Assembly (NCBI RefSeq): GCF_023715785.1
Contig: NZ_JAMBOX010000003.1
Span: 62,001-126,000 of the forward strand
DNA: 64,000 bases
Direction: 5' to 3'
Origin: Neobacillus niacini
Lineage (GTDB): Bacteria > Bacillota > Bacilli > Bacillales > Cytobacillaceae
Part shown: positions 1 to 9,365 of the stretch, one piece after another
Layout: each line of letters opens with the position of its first letter
Position numbering within the stretch: the stretch's first letter is position 1
The notes under the pieces: generated by a model
Seen by the model: only the letters and a program-made list of their open reading frames with translations
The model's database searches: none
Told to the model about the DNA's origin: nothing
Program-made: the position numbers and the translations under genes

Positions 1-1
1 A

Positions 2-403
2 CCGACCATTCCGCAAAAGTTTTCATTAGCATTATTGTTCGCTGGATTATCTTTTATCGTTATTCTGCTCCCTGCATACTTTGGCGGAACAGATTCATTA
101 GTTAACCCATTATGGTTAGTGCTAAGCTATTTAATTGTTGTGCTTGGGGAATTGTGCTTATCACCAGTCGGACTATCTGCTACAACGAAGCTTGCTCCAG
201 CTGCCTTTTCAGCACAAACCATGAGCTTATGGTTCTTATCAAGTGCAGCCGCTCAAGCGATTAACGCACAGATTGTTAAATTCTATACTCCTGAAACCGA
301 AATGGCTTACTTCGGCATTATCGGCGGTGCATCCTTAGTACTAGGAGTAATCCTATTAATGCTTGCACCAAAGATTCAGGGCTACATGAAAGGCATTCGC
401 TAA
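2..403 (+). CDS. POT-family peptide transporter, C-terminal part (cut by window edge)
   Basis: The open frame continues to the left edge, so only the last 133 or so residues of a proton-dependent oligopeptide transporter are present. Visible are four hydrophobic helices and the GELCLSPVGLS segment typical of the C-terminal half of PTR2/POT carriers. The same segment (GELFLSPVGLS) occurs in the next gene, so the two are tandem paralogues. Such proteins import di- and tripeptides with protons across the cytoplasmic membrane. The stop is followed directly by a terminator hairpin, so this gene is probably transcribed apart from its neighbour. The start is outside the window. Confidence 0.9.
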   Translation, partial: PTIPQKFSLALLFAGLSFIVILLPAYFGGTDSLVNPLWLVLSYLIVVLGELCLSPVGLSATTKLAPAAFSAQTMSLWFLSSAAAQAINAQIVKFYTPETEMAYFGIIGGASLVLGVILLMLAPKIQGYMKGIR

Positions 404-413
404 AATTTTTCCG

Positions 414-447
414 AAAAAAGAGGCTGGTTCACAGCCTCTTTTATTTT
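414..447 (+). terminator. rho-independent terminator after the first POT gene
   Basis: Nine-base arms AAGAGGCTG (418-426) and CAGCCTCTT (432-440) around a short loop, followed by TTATTTTT. It lies 15 bases after the stop codon. Confidence 0.85.
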
Positions 448-596
448 TCTCGAAAAAGATATTCTGATATAGTAAATGTTGGATGCAATACAGATGTATT
501 CCAATGCGGCTAAGGTAAATCCCCATTCTTCTAAGTCTTCCCTTAATTTCACACCTATTATGAATCTTTTCAATCTTGGTTCTTCTCGATATTTTA

Positions 597-626
597 TTGA
601 CGATTTAATAATTTTTAAATTAAGAT
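597..626 (+). promoter_or_regulatory. possible sigma-A promoter of the second POT gene
   Basis: TTGACG at 597-602 and TAAGAT at 621-626 with an 18-base spacer, about 40 bases before the start codon. The -10 match is only partial, so this is a weak call. Confidence 0.35.
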
Positions 627-667
627 AATTATACTAAAATATAAATCTCCAACGAGGAGGAAAGAAT

Positions 668-2083
668 ATGGATGCAACACTGAAGACAAACCAATCCAAA
701 AAGCACCCCCCTGGGTTGTACCTGTTATTTATGACAGAAATGTGGGAACGTTTCAGCTACTATGGAATGAGGGCGATCCTCGTTCTCTATCTAACAAAAT
801 CATTGATTAGCGGCGGATTGGGCATGAAGGAAAGCACGGCCCTGATGCTATATGGATTTTTTACCGGGGCAGTTTACTTTACACCATTAATCGGCGGTTA
901 TCTGTCTGACAGATATTTGGGTCAAAGACTTGCGATCACCATCGGCGGTATTACAATGGCCCTCGGGAACATCGTCCTGTTTTCTAATCAAAGCTTTACG
1001 GCCGTCTATATCGGCCTCGGATTGCTGATTATCGGGAATGGATTCTTTAAACCAAATATTTCAACGATTGTCGGTGAGCTTTATGGTGCAAAAGACAAAC
1101 GCCGCGATGCTGCATTTACCATCTTCTATATGGGGATTAACACCGGAGCATTCTTTGCCCCGTTAGTAATCGGTGCAATTACGGATAAATGGTTTGCTGT
1201 AACGACAAACGGTGTGATCCAGTATGGTTATAAATACGGATTCCTTGCATCCGCTATTGGTATGATCATTGGACAAATTTTATTTAACGTACTTGGCAAT
1301 CGTTTCTTAGGGGATATTGGCAAAAAACCAGTTGGAAAACCACAGGTTACTGGAACCGGTGCGACACAGAACCACACACTTTCCAAAGTTGAAAAAAATA
1401 GAACCACAGTTATCTTTATCTTGGCAGCGTTTGTCGTCTTCTTCTGGGCAGGATTTGAACAAGCCGGCGGCGCATTAAGCATTTATACAGACAAATTCGT
1501 TGACCGTACCCTGTTTGGCTGGGAAATCCCAACCTCTTGGTTCCAAGCGGTTAACCCGTTATTTATCATCTTGTTGGCACCTATTGTTTCCATGCTTTGG
1601 GTGAAACTTTCAAATACAAAGCGAGGGGACCTTCCAGTTCCGACAAAAATGGCGATTGGGATGATGCTATTAGGTACAGGTTTTATCGTCTTATTATTTG
1701 CCATCATGCAAACGGGCAGCGATGAAAATAATATTGTCACAAAAGCAAATGTCATGTTTATCATTTTCACCTATCTGCTCCATACGATTGGTGAGCTGTT
1801 CTTATCACCGGTTGGACTTTCATTTGTCAGCAAATATGCACCAGTAAAATTCGCTTCTTTATTAATGGCAGTTTGGATGGCAAGCTCCTTTGTAGCGAAT
1901 ATCCTTGCCGGACAATTAGGTGCGTTTACTTCAAGCATGGGCTACTTTGAAGTATTTTCCGTGATTGGTATTGCCGTTATCGTCCTCGGATTAGTACTGC
2001 TCGCACTTTCCAAGAAGCTTGTGAAAATGCTTGGTGATGACGAAGAGAATAAAGTGGAAGAACGCTTGGCTAAAGCAAACTAA
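668..2083 (+). CDS. POT/PTR2 family proton-coupled peptide transporter (DtpT-like)
   Basis: A 471-residue integral membrane protein of the usual POT length (about 460-500). The signature ExxERFxYY is present at residues 24-32 (EMWERFSYY), used in proton coupling and peptide binding, followed by GGYLSDR at 76-82. About 12-14 hydrophobic helices are visible with a polar linker near residues 225-245. The known role is proton-driven uptake of di- and tripeptides. The start is well set by AACGAGGAGGAAAGAAT just upstream. It follows a truncated paralogue, so a tandem duplication is likely. Substrate range cannot be read from the sequence. Confidence 0.95.
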   Translation: MDATLKTNQSKKHPPGLYLLFMTEMWERFSYYGMRAILVLYLTKSLISGGLGMKESTALMLYGFFTGAVYFTPLIGGYLSDRYLGQRLAITIGGITMALGNIVLFSNQSFTAVYIGLGLLIIGNGFFKPNISTIVGELYGAKDKRRDAAFTIFYMGINTGAFFAPLVIGAITDKWFAVTTNGVIQYGYKYGFLASAIGMIIGQILFNVLGNRFLGDIGKKPVGKPQVTGTGATQNHTLSKVEKNRTTVIFILAAFVVFFWAGFEQAGGALSIYTDKFVDRTLFGWEIPTSWFQAVNPLFIILLAPIVSMLWVKLSNTKRGDLPVPTKMAIGMMLLGTGFIVLLFAIMQTGSDENNIVTKANVMFIIFTYLLHTIGELFLSPVGLSFVSKYAPVKFASLLMAVWMASSFVANILAGQLGAFTSSMGYFEVFSVIGIAVIVLGLVLLALSKKLVKMLGDDEENKVEERLAKAN

Positions 2084-2122
2084 GAATGACAAAAGGCGCT
2101 CTGAAGTGCCTATCCTTTTAAA

Positions 2123-2155
2123 AAAGGTGCTGTCTCCCGGGAGATAGGCACCTTT
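2123..2155. terminator. terminator hairpin between convergent genes
   Basis: A long hairpin with AAAGGTGC-TGTCTCCC against GGGAGATAGGCACCTTT, one bulge, with a T-run on the right and an A-run on the left. It can serve both the POT gene and the convergent YgbA-like gene. Confidence 0.8.
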
Positions 2156-2159
2156 TTCC

Positions 2160-2510
2160 TTATTTAAACTTGCCGTTCAACAAATGCTTGACAGCATAGA
2201 CCGGATGATAAAGCATCATCCACGGCCCCGAGTAGCGCATGACATCCTTCATTTTCTCACGGTATTTTGATTTGTAGCAGTGGACTTTACAGTTGGAACA
2301 GGCTGTTTTACCCTCGCCAAAGCGACAGAACGTTAGTCTCATATGGGCATAGTGTTTTAAGTCCTGGCAGTCCTTGCATAACCCATTTGAACGGATCCCA
2401 TTTACATGCTTATGGTTTTTCTGGCAAAAAATCCCTATCATCTCTTTGACAATTTCTTTTTCCTTTTGAATATTTGGACCTGTGTTTGGTTCAATTAAGC
2501 GAGCACCCAT
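2160..2510 (-). CDS. nitrous oxide-stimulated promoter family protein (YgbA-like)
   Basis: A 116-residue cytoplasmic protein matching the YgbA_NO family from memory. Seven cysteines are visible: C29, CKDC at 45-48, C62 and CSNCKVHC at 71-78, an arrangement suited to binding metal or an iron-sulfur cluster. In enterobacteria ygbA is induced by nitrosative stress through NsrR; here no NO-responsive site was recognised. The gene stands alone between convergent and divergent neighbours. Biochemical function is not established. Confidence 0.75.
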   Translation of the reverse strand: MGARLIEPNTGPNIQKEKEIVKEMIGIFCQKNHKHVNGIRSNGLCKDCQDLKHYAHMRLTFCRFGEGKTACSNCKVHCYKSKYREKMKDVMRYSGPWMMLYHPVYAVKHLLNGKFK

Positions 2511-2612
2511 GATGTAAAACCCCCTTCCGATTCTCCAGCCTATCTTAACGATAGCATGAAAAACTTCATAATAATGGAAGAGATTTTACAATTCCCGCAC
2601 ATTTTTAGAGTA

Positions 2613-3524
2613 TTAACTCCGCGGCAGCATGCTTATAATTTTCTCACAAATTTCATGGGTTTCAAGGGCATCGAGTGCCGTTATTTGCGGTTTGGAATTG
2701 GTTCTGACCGCTCCAATAAAGTCTGCGACCATTTGTTGAAATCCGCGTTTCACCAAGGTTGGTGCCCAGTCACTTCCCCGGGCTGCAATCGTGTCCATCC
2801 CTTTGGAAATGACTAGTTCCGAGACATTGTGGACGGTGCGTTTCTCAAGCGGCCCCATGACTTGGGCGATTTCTTCAGTTGTCCCATTATCCCGGTTCAT
2901 GATGCCGATGGCCGTCTCACCGGTCTTTGCAACAAATTGAATAACGACATGATACAGCAAACCGTTCTCCATTCTAGCATTTACAAGGAGATTGTCCACC
3001 GGATGCGGAAACAAATATCGCATCGTGTCGACCACATGGATGAAGTCATCGAAAATAAACGTTCTTGGCTCGCCTGGGAGATTATGGCGGTTTTTCTGAA
3101 CTAAAACAAGATTGGGGTCCGCCACCTCTTTCAATTGGTTATAGGATGGTGCATATCGGCGATTAAACCCAGCCATCAGGATAAGGCCTTTTCCTTCCGC
3201 CAATTGGACCAGCGTCTTCGCCCCTTCATAATGGTCAGTGATCGGCTTGTCAACAAACACGTGAATGTTATGATTCAACAGAAGCTCAACAATGTCCTCG
3301 TGGGAGGCGGTGGAAGAATGGACAAAGGCTGCGGTGATACCGCTGTTAATTAACGCATCAAGAGTTGAATGGATATGCTCAAACCGATATTGATCCGCAA
3401 TTCCCCTCAGTTTCTCCTGATTTCTTGTATAAAAATGAAATTCCACATCTTTGATGGCGCTATAGACCGGCAAGTACGCCTTTTGGGCAATATCGCCGAG
3501 TCCGATTACTCCAAATTTTTTCAC
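2613..3524 (-). CDS. Gfo/Idh/MocA family NAD(P)-dependent oxidoreductase
   Basis: 303 residues. The N-terminus KKFGVIGLGDIAQKAYLP is a Rossmann NAD(P)-binding motif and DKPITDHYEGA is the family's catalytic D/EKP loop. The C-terminal part is the alpha/beta dimerisation and substrate domain. It resembles the MviM subgroup. The start is GTG at 3524, with GAGGAG six bases upstream. Members oxidise or reduce sugars, inositols or related compounds; the substrate is not apparent. No sugar-metabolism genes sit next to it, so context does not help. Confidence 0.85.
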   Translation of the reverse strand: MKKFGVIGLGDIAQKAYLPVYSAIKDVEFHFYTRNQEKLRGIADQYRFEHIHSTLDALINSGITAAFVHSSTASHEDIVELLLNHNIHVFVDKPITDHYEGAKTLVQLAEGKGLILMAGFNRRYAPSYNQLKEVADPNLVLVQKNRHNLPGEPRTFIFDDFIHVVDTMRYLFPHPVDNLLVNARMENGLLYHVVIQFVAKTGETAIGIMNRDNGTTEEIAQVMGPLEKRTVHNVSELVISKGMDTIAARGSDWAPTLVKRGFQQMVADFIGAVRTNSKPQITALDALETHEICEKIISMLPRS

Positions 3525-3728
3525 AGTGATCTCCTCTTTCTTATGTTCAAGTTTTGTTAACCATTATGAAATACTTCGGGATTGTTGATACCGTGTGTCA
3601 AGCAGGTCTCCAGTATATTCAGGTTTACTTGTTCGCTTTTATAAGTAATTGTTTGATAGTTTGGCAGAAAGGTGTTTACATTTGAAATTCGGTTCTATTA
3701 TAGCATGTTTTTCCATTAGAAACGGAAA

Positions 3729-3755
3729 GAGCAGCCTATAGACATTTGGCTGCTC
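3729..3755 (-). terminator. terminator of glutaminase gene
   Basis: Perfect arms GAGCAGCC (3729-3736) and GGCTGCTC (3748-3755), just after the glutaminase stop at 3758. Confidence 0.7.
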
Positions 3756-3757
3756 CG

Positions 3758-4693
3758 TTAAAACATGCTCAACTTATAATGTTTCGATAAAAGCTCCAAC
3801 AGCTTGATGCCAGCAATGCTGTTGCCTTTTTCGTCTAGCGCAGGGCCGAAAATGCCGATGCCGGCTTTCCCCGGGACCGCTCCCATAATCCCTCCGGATA
3901 CACCGCTTTTTGCCGGAATGCCGACTTTAATGGCGAATTCACCGGATGCATTATACATCCCGCAAGTCACCATAAACGTTTTGCAAATTCTGGCCACATC
4001 CACCGGCATGATTTGCTTACCGCTTTCTGGGTCCATGCCGTTCAACGCAAACACAAGGCCAATCCGCGCCAGCCCGAGACAGTCCATTTCAATCGCACAC
4101 TGCTTGGTGTATAAATCCAACAGGTGCTCCACGTCTTCTTCAATGATTTGATGCTGCTTTAAAAAATAACATAAGGACCTGTTTAAATTGGCTGTTTCCA
4201 ATTCGGAACGGGCCACTTCTTCACTAAAACTAATCGCCGAGTCACCCGCTAATCCTCGGACAAAATCCACCAGCCTTCCAAAGCGCTCATCGACCGTTCC
4301 CCCTTTTATTAAATGGGTTACTACCAACGCACCGGCATTAATCATTGGATTCAGCGGTTTCGCGGGGGCCATGGTTTCCAATTTTGCAATTGAATTGAAT
4401 GGGTCGCCGGTAGGCTCCATCCCTACTCGCTTAAAAACTTCGTCCCGGCCGCGGTCCATTAAAACCAATGCCAGGGCAATAACTTTGGAAATGCTTTGCA
4501 GGGTAATTTTGACCTCAATATCACCTGCAGAAAAACACTTTCCATTTGGATAGTGCACGGCAATCGATAAATCGTCCGGATCCGCCTTTCCTAGGGCAGG
4601 TATGTAATTGGCGACCTTTCCGTGTTTTGTTACTGTTCTTGCTTCATCGACAAACACTTTTAATTCATCATTTGATTGGCATCCCATTTTCAT
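3758..4693 (-). CDS. glsA: glutaminase A
   Basis: Serine-dependent beta-lactamase-fold glutaminase that hydrolyses L-glutamine to glutamate and ammonia. The catalytic S-x-x-K motif is visible as QSISKV near residues 66-71, followed by family blocks NPMINAGAL and GIPAKSGVSGG. I chose the ATG at 4693, giving 311 residues, because this matches the family's usual 305-310; the open frame extends 23 codons further with a hydrophobic stretch that would be an artefact. It ends a short leftward run after nnrD. Two paralogues are common in bacilli, and which one this is cannot be told. Confidence 0.93.
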   Translation of the reverse strand: MKMGCQSNDELKVFVDEARTVTKHGKVANYIPALGKADPDDLSIAVHYPNGKCFSAGDIEVKITLQSISKVIALALVLMDRGRDEVFKRVGMEPTGDPFNSIAKLETMAPAKPLNPMINAGALVVTHLIKGGTVDERFGRLVDFVRGLAGDSAISFSEEVARSELETANLNRSLCYFLKQHQIIEEDVEHLLDLYTKQCAIEMDCLGLARIGLVFALNGMDPESGKQIMPVDVARICKTFMVTCGMYNASGEFAIKVGIPAKSGVSGGIMGAVPGKAGIGIFGPALDEKGNSIAGIKLLELLSKHYKLSMF

Positions 4694-4763
4694 CACCCGT
4701 AGTAGTATGAGCCATTTTTGGAAAAAAACACACAGGGATAAGCTTAAAAAGAGTCCTACCAAA

Positions 4764-6329
4764 TCAGAAGGACTCTTTTAACAGTTCTTTCACTCCATCT
4801 ATGATATCTAAGGGCATAACCCCGTAGTTTGACAATGTTTTGGCTTTTTCTTCACCTGCCCGGGCATGCAAGTAGCTTGCCGAGATGGCTGCATTCATCG
4901 GTGAGGAGCCTTGAGCAAGGAAGGAGGCGATTAGCCCGGTCAGAACATCGCCGCTGCCGCCTTTGCCTAGTGCATCATGGCCGTACGGATTTATATAAAC
5001 CTCACCGTCCGGCCCTGCAATCACGGTGCGATGACCTTTTAACACCAAGTAGATATTGTTTTCCTTTGCAAAGGTTGCGGCAATTCCCAATCGGTCCGCT
5101 TCTATATCACTAACTGTTTTATTCACCAATCTGGACATTTCACCAGGGTGTGGAGTTAGTATTACTTGGCCATTATACCCCTTTAGTAAACCCAGGTCAT
5201 TTCGAATCAAATAAAGGGCATCAGCATCGATGATAAGTGCTTGACCAGTCAAAGCGTACAGCAATTGTTTGAGCCACTTTTCACCGCCCGGGAACCTGCC
5301 AAGCCCCGGCCCAACCGCCACACAATCAAATTGCGGGAGTGCAGATGAAATTTGAACGATCGCCCTTGCGGCAATATGACCATTTTCTTCTGGCAATGGC
5401 AAAAACAACGCCTCTGAACATTGGGCCGCTGCCATTGGATATATCCCTTCAGGCACTGCCAATGTCACCAATCCTGCACCGGAATGGAGCGCTGCTTTTG
5501 CTGAATAGATAGGAGCCCCAACATAAGGCCGGGAACCGCCAACGACTAGTACATGGCCGAACGTTCCTTTATGACCAGTGGCGGGCCTTTTAGGAATAGA
5601 ATTTTTCACAGCATCCTCGGTAATCAATTGCGGCAGGTTAAGCCCCAAGTTTGCCGCTACGGCTGGAGGCACAGATATATCGACTGCCTTCCACTCTCCG
5701 ATATAGCTGGGACCCTGGTTGAAAAAGAACCCCTTTTTCGGAAAAACAAAGGTGATCGTTTTGTCCGCTTTTATGGCGACTCCATCGACATTCCCCGTAT
5801 CGCTGCTGACACCAGAAGGGATGTCGACTGAAAGGATGAGTTTATTGCCTTTGTATTCGTTGACGAGCGAAATCACTCGGCTGAGTGGTTCCCGCACTGG
5901 TCCGTTTACCCCAGTCCCCAAAAGGGCATCAACAATAACATCTGCCCATTCCAGTCTTGGATTTACTTCTTTCATTGAGAGTTCATGTAAATAAAAGATG
6001 GGCAGCTTCCGATTTATGTAAACATCGTAATGGATCTTTGCATCCCCACTGATACGCGTTGGGTCCGCCAGCAAAAGGATCTGTGCCTCCACCCCTAAGT
6101 CAATCAGCCTGCGGGCAATAACAAAGCCATCACCGCCATTATTTCCCCCTCCTGCAAGCACCAGAACCCTCGGCGTTTGGTTTGAGAAACTAGCGAGAAT
6201 TTCCTCTACCACCCGCGCCCCCGCATTTTCCATCAACACAATTCCCGGAAGGCCCAGCTTTTCCATCGTATACCTGTCCATCATCTGCATATCCCTCTGC
6301 CCAGCAACCAGCACCGCCAATTCCCCCAC
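4764..6329 (-). CDS. nnrD: bifunctional NAD(P)H-hydrate epimerase / ADP-dependent dehydratase
   Basis: 521-residue fusion that repairs damaged nicotinamide cofactors. The N-terminal YjeF_N epimerase domain (about 10-215) interconverts R- and S-NAD(P)HX and shows LAGGGNNGGDGFV. The C-terminal ribokinase-like dehydratase domain (about 225-515) converts S-NAD(P)HX back to NAD(P)H using ADP and shows TPHPGEMSRL and the GKGGSGDVLTG anion-hole motif. The longest frame starts at GTG 6329; an internal ATG (MQMMDRYTMEKL, 6290) is also possible. The unrelated glutaminase follows closely and may be cotranscribed. Confidence 0.93.
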   Translation of the reverse strand: MGELAVLVAGQRDMQMMDRYTMEKLGLPGIVLMENAGARVVEEILASFSNQTPRVLVLAGGGNNGGDGFVIARRLIDLGVEAQILLLADPTRISGDAKIHYDVYINRKLPIFYLHELSMKEVNPRLEWADVIVDALLGTGVNGPVREPLSRVISLVNEYKGNKLILSVDIPSGVSSDTGNVDGVAIKADKTITFVFPKKGFFFNQGPSYIGEWKAVDISVPPAVAANLGLNLPQLITEDAVKNSIPKRPATGHKGTFGHVLVVGGSRPYVGAPIYSAKAALHSGAGLVTLAVPEGIYPMAAAQCSEALFLPLPEENGHIAARAIVQISSALPQFDCVAVGPGLGRFPGGEKWLKQLLYALTGQALIIDADALYLIRNDLGLLKGYNGQVILTPHPGEMSRLVNKTVSDIEADRLGIAATFAKENNIYLVLKGHRTVIAGPDGEVYINPYGHDALGKGGSGDVLTGLIASFLAQGSSPMNAAISASYLHARAGEEKAKTLSNYGVMPLDIIDGVKELLKESF

Positions 6330-6421
6330 AACCTTTTTTCTTTATTATATCTGAAAATATCAGCTGGCAGCATATGAAGGGGGGACAAATAAAGATGATG
6401 TTGATTGTCCACCCTACGTGC

Positions 6422-6451
6422 ACAAATGTCCACGGCTGGTGCCTGACACCA
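6422..6451 (+). repeat. dispersed 30-bp repeat, copy 1
   Basis: Begins ACAAATGTCCACGGCTGG and ends TGCCTGACACCA. It contains the small hairpin GGTG-CCTGA-CACC. A second copy with 28 of 30 identical bases lies at 8307-8336 in the same orientation, so the pair brackets the kinase gene between them. Confidence 0.75.
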
Positions 6452-6503
6452 AAAATGACAACAAAAAAATGGCACCAAAAAAAGGGCGGACATATACCAC
6501 CCC

Positions 6504-8081
6504 TTATTTCTCTATGATTGATTCGAGTGATTCTTTCTTAAAGACAACATCATTCAATGCCAGCTGCAGTGTTCCTTTAAAGACAGCTCTTTTGAGTAAT
6601 TGATTTCCCTGGGCAATCAGTTTTTTGACTATTTCTGCACGCATCCCCGTCAGGATTGTGGTGCAGCCCATCATCGTTAAACCATCAATGATCTGTATGA
6701 AGTTATCTGCGCCCACTTGTCCCATTGAGGCAACACCGGAAAGGTCAATGATTAATGTTTGAATCTGCCGGTTCTCAATTTCGGCAAACACCTTATCTTG
6801 GATTGTTTTAATTCGGATTTCGTCAATCGCTCCAATCAGCGGCAAAATGCAAATATCTGAATTAATTGGAATAATGGGAACAGACAGGTTTTCAACAAGC
6901 AGTCTTTGCTTATCGAGCTCCTCGTCCTTATATTTGGTGTAGTTGATAAAGAAATAGGTAAGAAATTGGTCAATTAATTCATTGATACTTTTTTCCATAG
7001 AGTAAAAGGCAACACGGTCGATTTCCACGTTTTTTAATTTGTAAAAGTTATATAAGAAATCCCATAGCGTCCTTCTAATAGCCTGAATCCATTCCAGTTT
7101 GAAGGCAAGAGTCAATGAATGGCGTGCCCAGGCCCGTCCCTCCTGCTTCGCAAACGAGATTAATTCATGTTCCCTGCCCTCAACTACATACAATACAAGC
7201 CTATGGGCATTGTTTAATAGATTAATACTTCCAATATTATGTATCTCTTCGATTTTGTCTCTTACATTGGTCGCCTCAGTTAGCAATCGGTCTTCAAATA
7301 ATTTTTGATTTTCCAGGAAAAATTCTTTAATTGTATAGGTTTCCTCATATAGGACATTCAAGTTTCTCACTCCACGGTGTGATTTATTGTGGTGCCGTGG
7401 TACTCTAATTGTAAACTTCGTTCCTTGATTTTCCCTGCTATCAATAGTAATATTTCCTCCGTGCTGGTAAATGACCGAAAAAACTTGAGCAAGCCCCATT
7501 CCTGTCCCCTCATCCTTTGTCGTAAAAAAAGGCGTGCCCAAAAGTGATAGTTTTTCCTCTGGTATCCCCATTCCAGTATCCTTGATTGTTACCATTACCT
7601 CTTGGCCGACCACACAATGTGTCAGTGTTAGCGTTCCCACACCATTCATGGCCTCTATGGCATTTTTAATCAAATTAAAGAAAGCTTTTTTAAACTGAGT
7701 TTTTCTGCCGTAGATGGCCGAATCTGTATCCTTGAAGTCAGTTATTACCTTTATTTCATACATTTTATCTTGAAATAGATTAATGATTGATTCCAGTTCT
7801 ACTGATAAATAAATACTCTGAAATTCTTCATCCTCCAAATCAGGTTTGGATACTTGGAGAAGATTGTTAAGTGTCTTCAAAGCATTGTCGAGCTCCGAAT
7901 GCGCAATCTCGACGTATTCCTGTTTTTGATCTTGTTGAAGAAGCTGCAAAAAACCTTTTACTGCTGTCAATGGATTTCTAACTTCGTGGGCAATGCCTGC
8001 TGCAATTTGACCGATTGAGGCTAACTGGCTCACATGATGTTGACTACCCAATTCATTGAGGATCCCTTCGCCCGTCTTCAT
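6504..8081 (-). CDS. histidine kinase fused to RsbR-like and STAS domains
   Basis: 525 residues with an unusual order: HisKA at about 15-80 with phospho-acceptor His32 in IAHEVRNPLT; HATPase with N-box NLIKN (136-140), DTGMG (168-172) and GTGMG (192-196); a helical RsbR-type region at about 245-390; and a C-terminal STAS domain at about 400-515 (DLSGVASMGQVGADN). No transmembrane segment or PAS domain is visible, so it is likely cytosolic. Where RsbR proteins carry the phosphorylatable Asp-Thr pair of their STAS domain, this one appears to have Gly-Gln, so RsbT-type phosphorylation there is doubtful. No response regulator is adjacent. It is flanked by two copies of a dispersed repeat. Signal and partner are unknown. 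Confidence 0.85.
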   Translation of the reverse strand: MKTGEGILNELGSQHHVSQLASIGQIAAGIAHEVRNPLTAVKGFLQLLQQDQKQEYVEIAHSELDNALKTLNNLLQVSKPDLEDEEFQSIYLSVELESIINLFQDKMYEIKVITDFKDTDSAIYGRKTQFKKAFFNLIKNAIEAMNGVGTLTLTHCVVGQEVMVTIKDTGMGIPEEKLSLLGTPFFTTKDEGTGMGLAQVFSVIYQHGGNITIDSRENQGTKFTIRVPRHHNKSHRGVRNLNVLYEETYTIKEFFLENQKLFEDRLLTEATNVRDKIEEIHNIGSINLLNNAHRLVLYVVEGREHELISFAKQEGRAWARHSLTLAFKLEWIQAIRRTLWDFLYNFYKLKNVEIDRVAFYSMEKSINELIDQFLTYFFINYTKYKDEELDKQRLLVENLSVPIIPINSDICILPLIGAIDEIRIKTIQDKVFAEIENRQIQTLIIDLSGVASMGQVGADNFIQIIDGLTMMGCTTILTGMRAEIVKKLIAQGNQLLKRAVFKGTLQLALNDVVFKKESLESIIEK

Positions 8082-8306
8082 TACTATGAAAAACTCCTTT
8101 CCTATATGGAAACTTGCTAAATATCAATATTTCGAATATTTCTACTATCTAAATATATTTTACTAGAAAATCATTCCATGTATATACTAAAAACTATGGA
8201 TTATTTTTCACTCCATATAGTAACAAAGCATTATCTTTTAACTCCGTTCATAAAAATAGGCCCTTCTAAACAGAAGGACCCACCTATTCCTGTCCGCCCC
8301 ACACGG

Positions 8307-8336
8307 ACAAATGTCCACGATTGGTGCCTGACACCA
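8307..8336 (+). repeat. dispersed 30-bp repeat, copy 2
   Basis: Matches 6422-6451 at 28 of 30 positions. Here the left end also forms a palindrome GGACA-AA-TGTCC. It lies just downstream of the SAM hydrolase stop (8354) and may double as a weak terminator. Confidence 0.75.
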
Positions 8337-8353
8337 TTTATAGACACCATTTA

Positions 8354-9208
8354 TTAAAAATATTGCTTCTCCGCTTTTTTCAATGTCATGGTCCAATTGA
8401 CGCCGGACCTGATATGGTAGGCACTGGCAAAGGACCCTTGGTTGATGGCGATGCCGAGATTGTCTAATGAGTTGACATAAACGAGCGGTTCGCCTACCAT
8501 GCTGTCGGCAAATGAGCGGCCAAATGTCATAATGTTTTCATACACCTGACGCGTGCCGTTGCCAATGGTTACTTTCAGGCTGTCTCCATATTGGATGTCG
8601 GCATCTTTTAGAAGGTTACGATGAATATTAGTCCATAAATTTCCAAACCGAACATCTAGGACTTCAATAATTCCAATGATTGTTTTATCTTGAATATAAG
8701 CATGGGGCAGCGGCAGATCGATCACTGACTGCGCCTCAACCTGAGGCCCGACTTCCTCAAACGTTATAACACCCGAGGCAAGACGGGCACCTGTATACGC
8801 ATAAATGTCCCGGCCATGGAATGTATACGACTCACCGGAGTTCGGCAGACGATTGGCCATTTCATCCAAAATCCGTGCTTCGGCAATCCCGGTAAAATGC
8901 TTGATGTGCGTCAATGTGCCATTATCCGGTGTAATAATATATTTTCCCTCGACTGTTTTAACGACAATACTGCGCCGCTCGGAGCCAACACCAGGGTCGA
9001 CGACTGACACAAATACGGTCCCGCTCGGCCAATAGGCGATCGTCTGCAAGAGCCGGTAGGATGCCTCCCAAATGCTATATGGAGGAATATCATGGGTTAA
9101 ATCAAATATCCGGATGGAGCGGTTAACTGAATAGGCAACCCCATACATCGCGCTTACCGCCCCATCACTAATGCCAAAGTCCGATTGCAATACTAACGCC
9201 TCACTCAT
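8354..9208 (-). CDS. SAM hydrolase (SAM hydroxide adenosyltransferase family, DUF62)
   Basis: 284 residues. The family cleaves S-adenosylmethionine with water to adenosine and methionine, and is related to chlorinase/fluorinase enzymes. Visible blocks are the N-terminal LQSDFG, the VDPGVGSERR loop and PDNGTL, all characteristic. I chose the ATG at 9208 (MSEALVLQSDFG) because AAAGGAGG lies just upstream; the open frame extends 27 codons further without support. It appears monocistronic. Physiological role in bacilli is unclear; control of SAM level is a guess. Confidence 0.9.
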   Translation of the reverse strand: MSEALVLQSDFGISDGAVSAMYGVAYSVNRSIRIFDLTHDIPPYSIWEASYRLLQTIAYWPSGTVFVSVVDPGVGSERRSIVVKTVEGKYIITPDNGTLTHIKHFTGIAEARILDEMANRLPNSGESYTFHGRDIYAYTGARLASGVITFEEVGPQVEAQSVIDLPLPHAYIQDKTIIGIIEVLDVRFGNLWTNIHRNLLKDADIQYGDSLKVTIGNGTRQVYENIMTFGRSFADSMVGEPLVYVNSLDNLGIAINQGSFASAYHIRSGVNWTMTLKKAEKQYF

Positions 9209-9365
9209 CCTATTCCTCCTTTTATAAAAATTTATCAAAAAACATAAAGCCATTATTTTTTCTAACCGCTTCATTTTTGGGAGATTCAATATTCTGAAAA
9301 AAAGTTAACAATATCATACAAGAAAGCTTAGCGGGTTTCAATCACAACATAACGATTTTCTCTTA

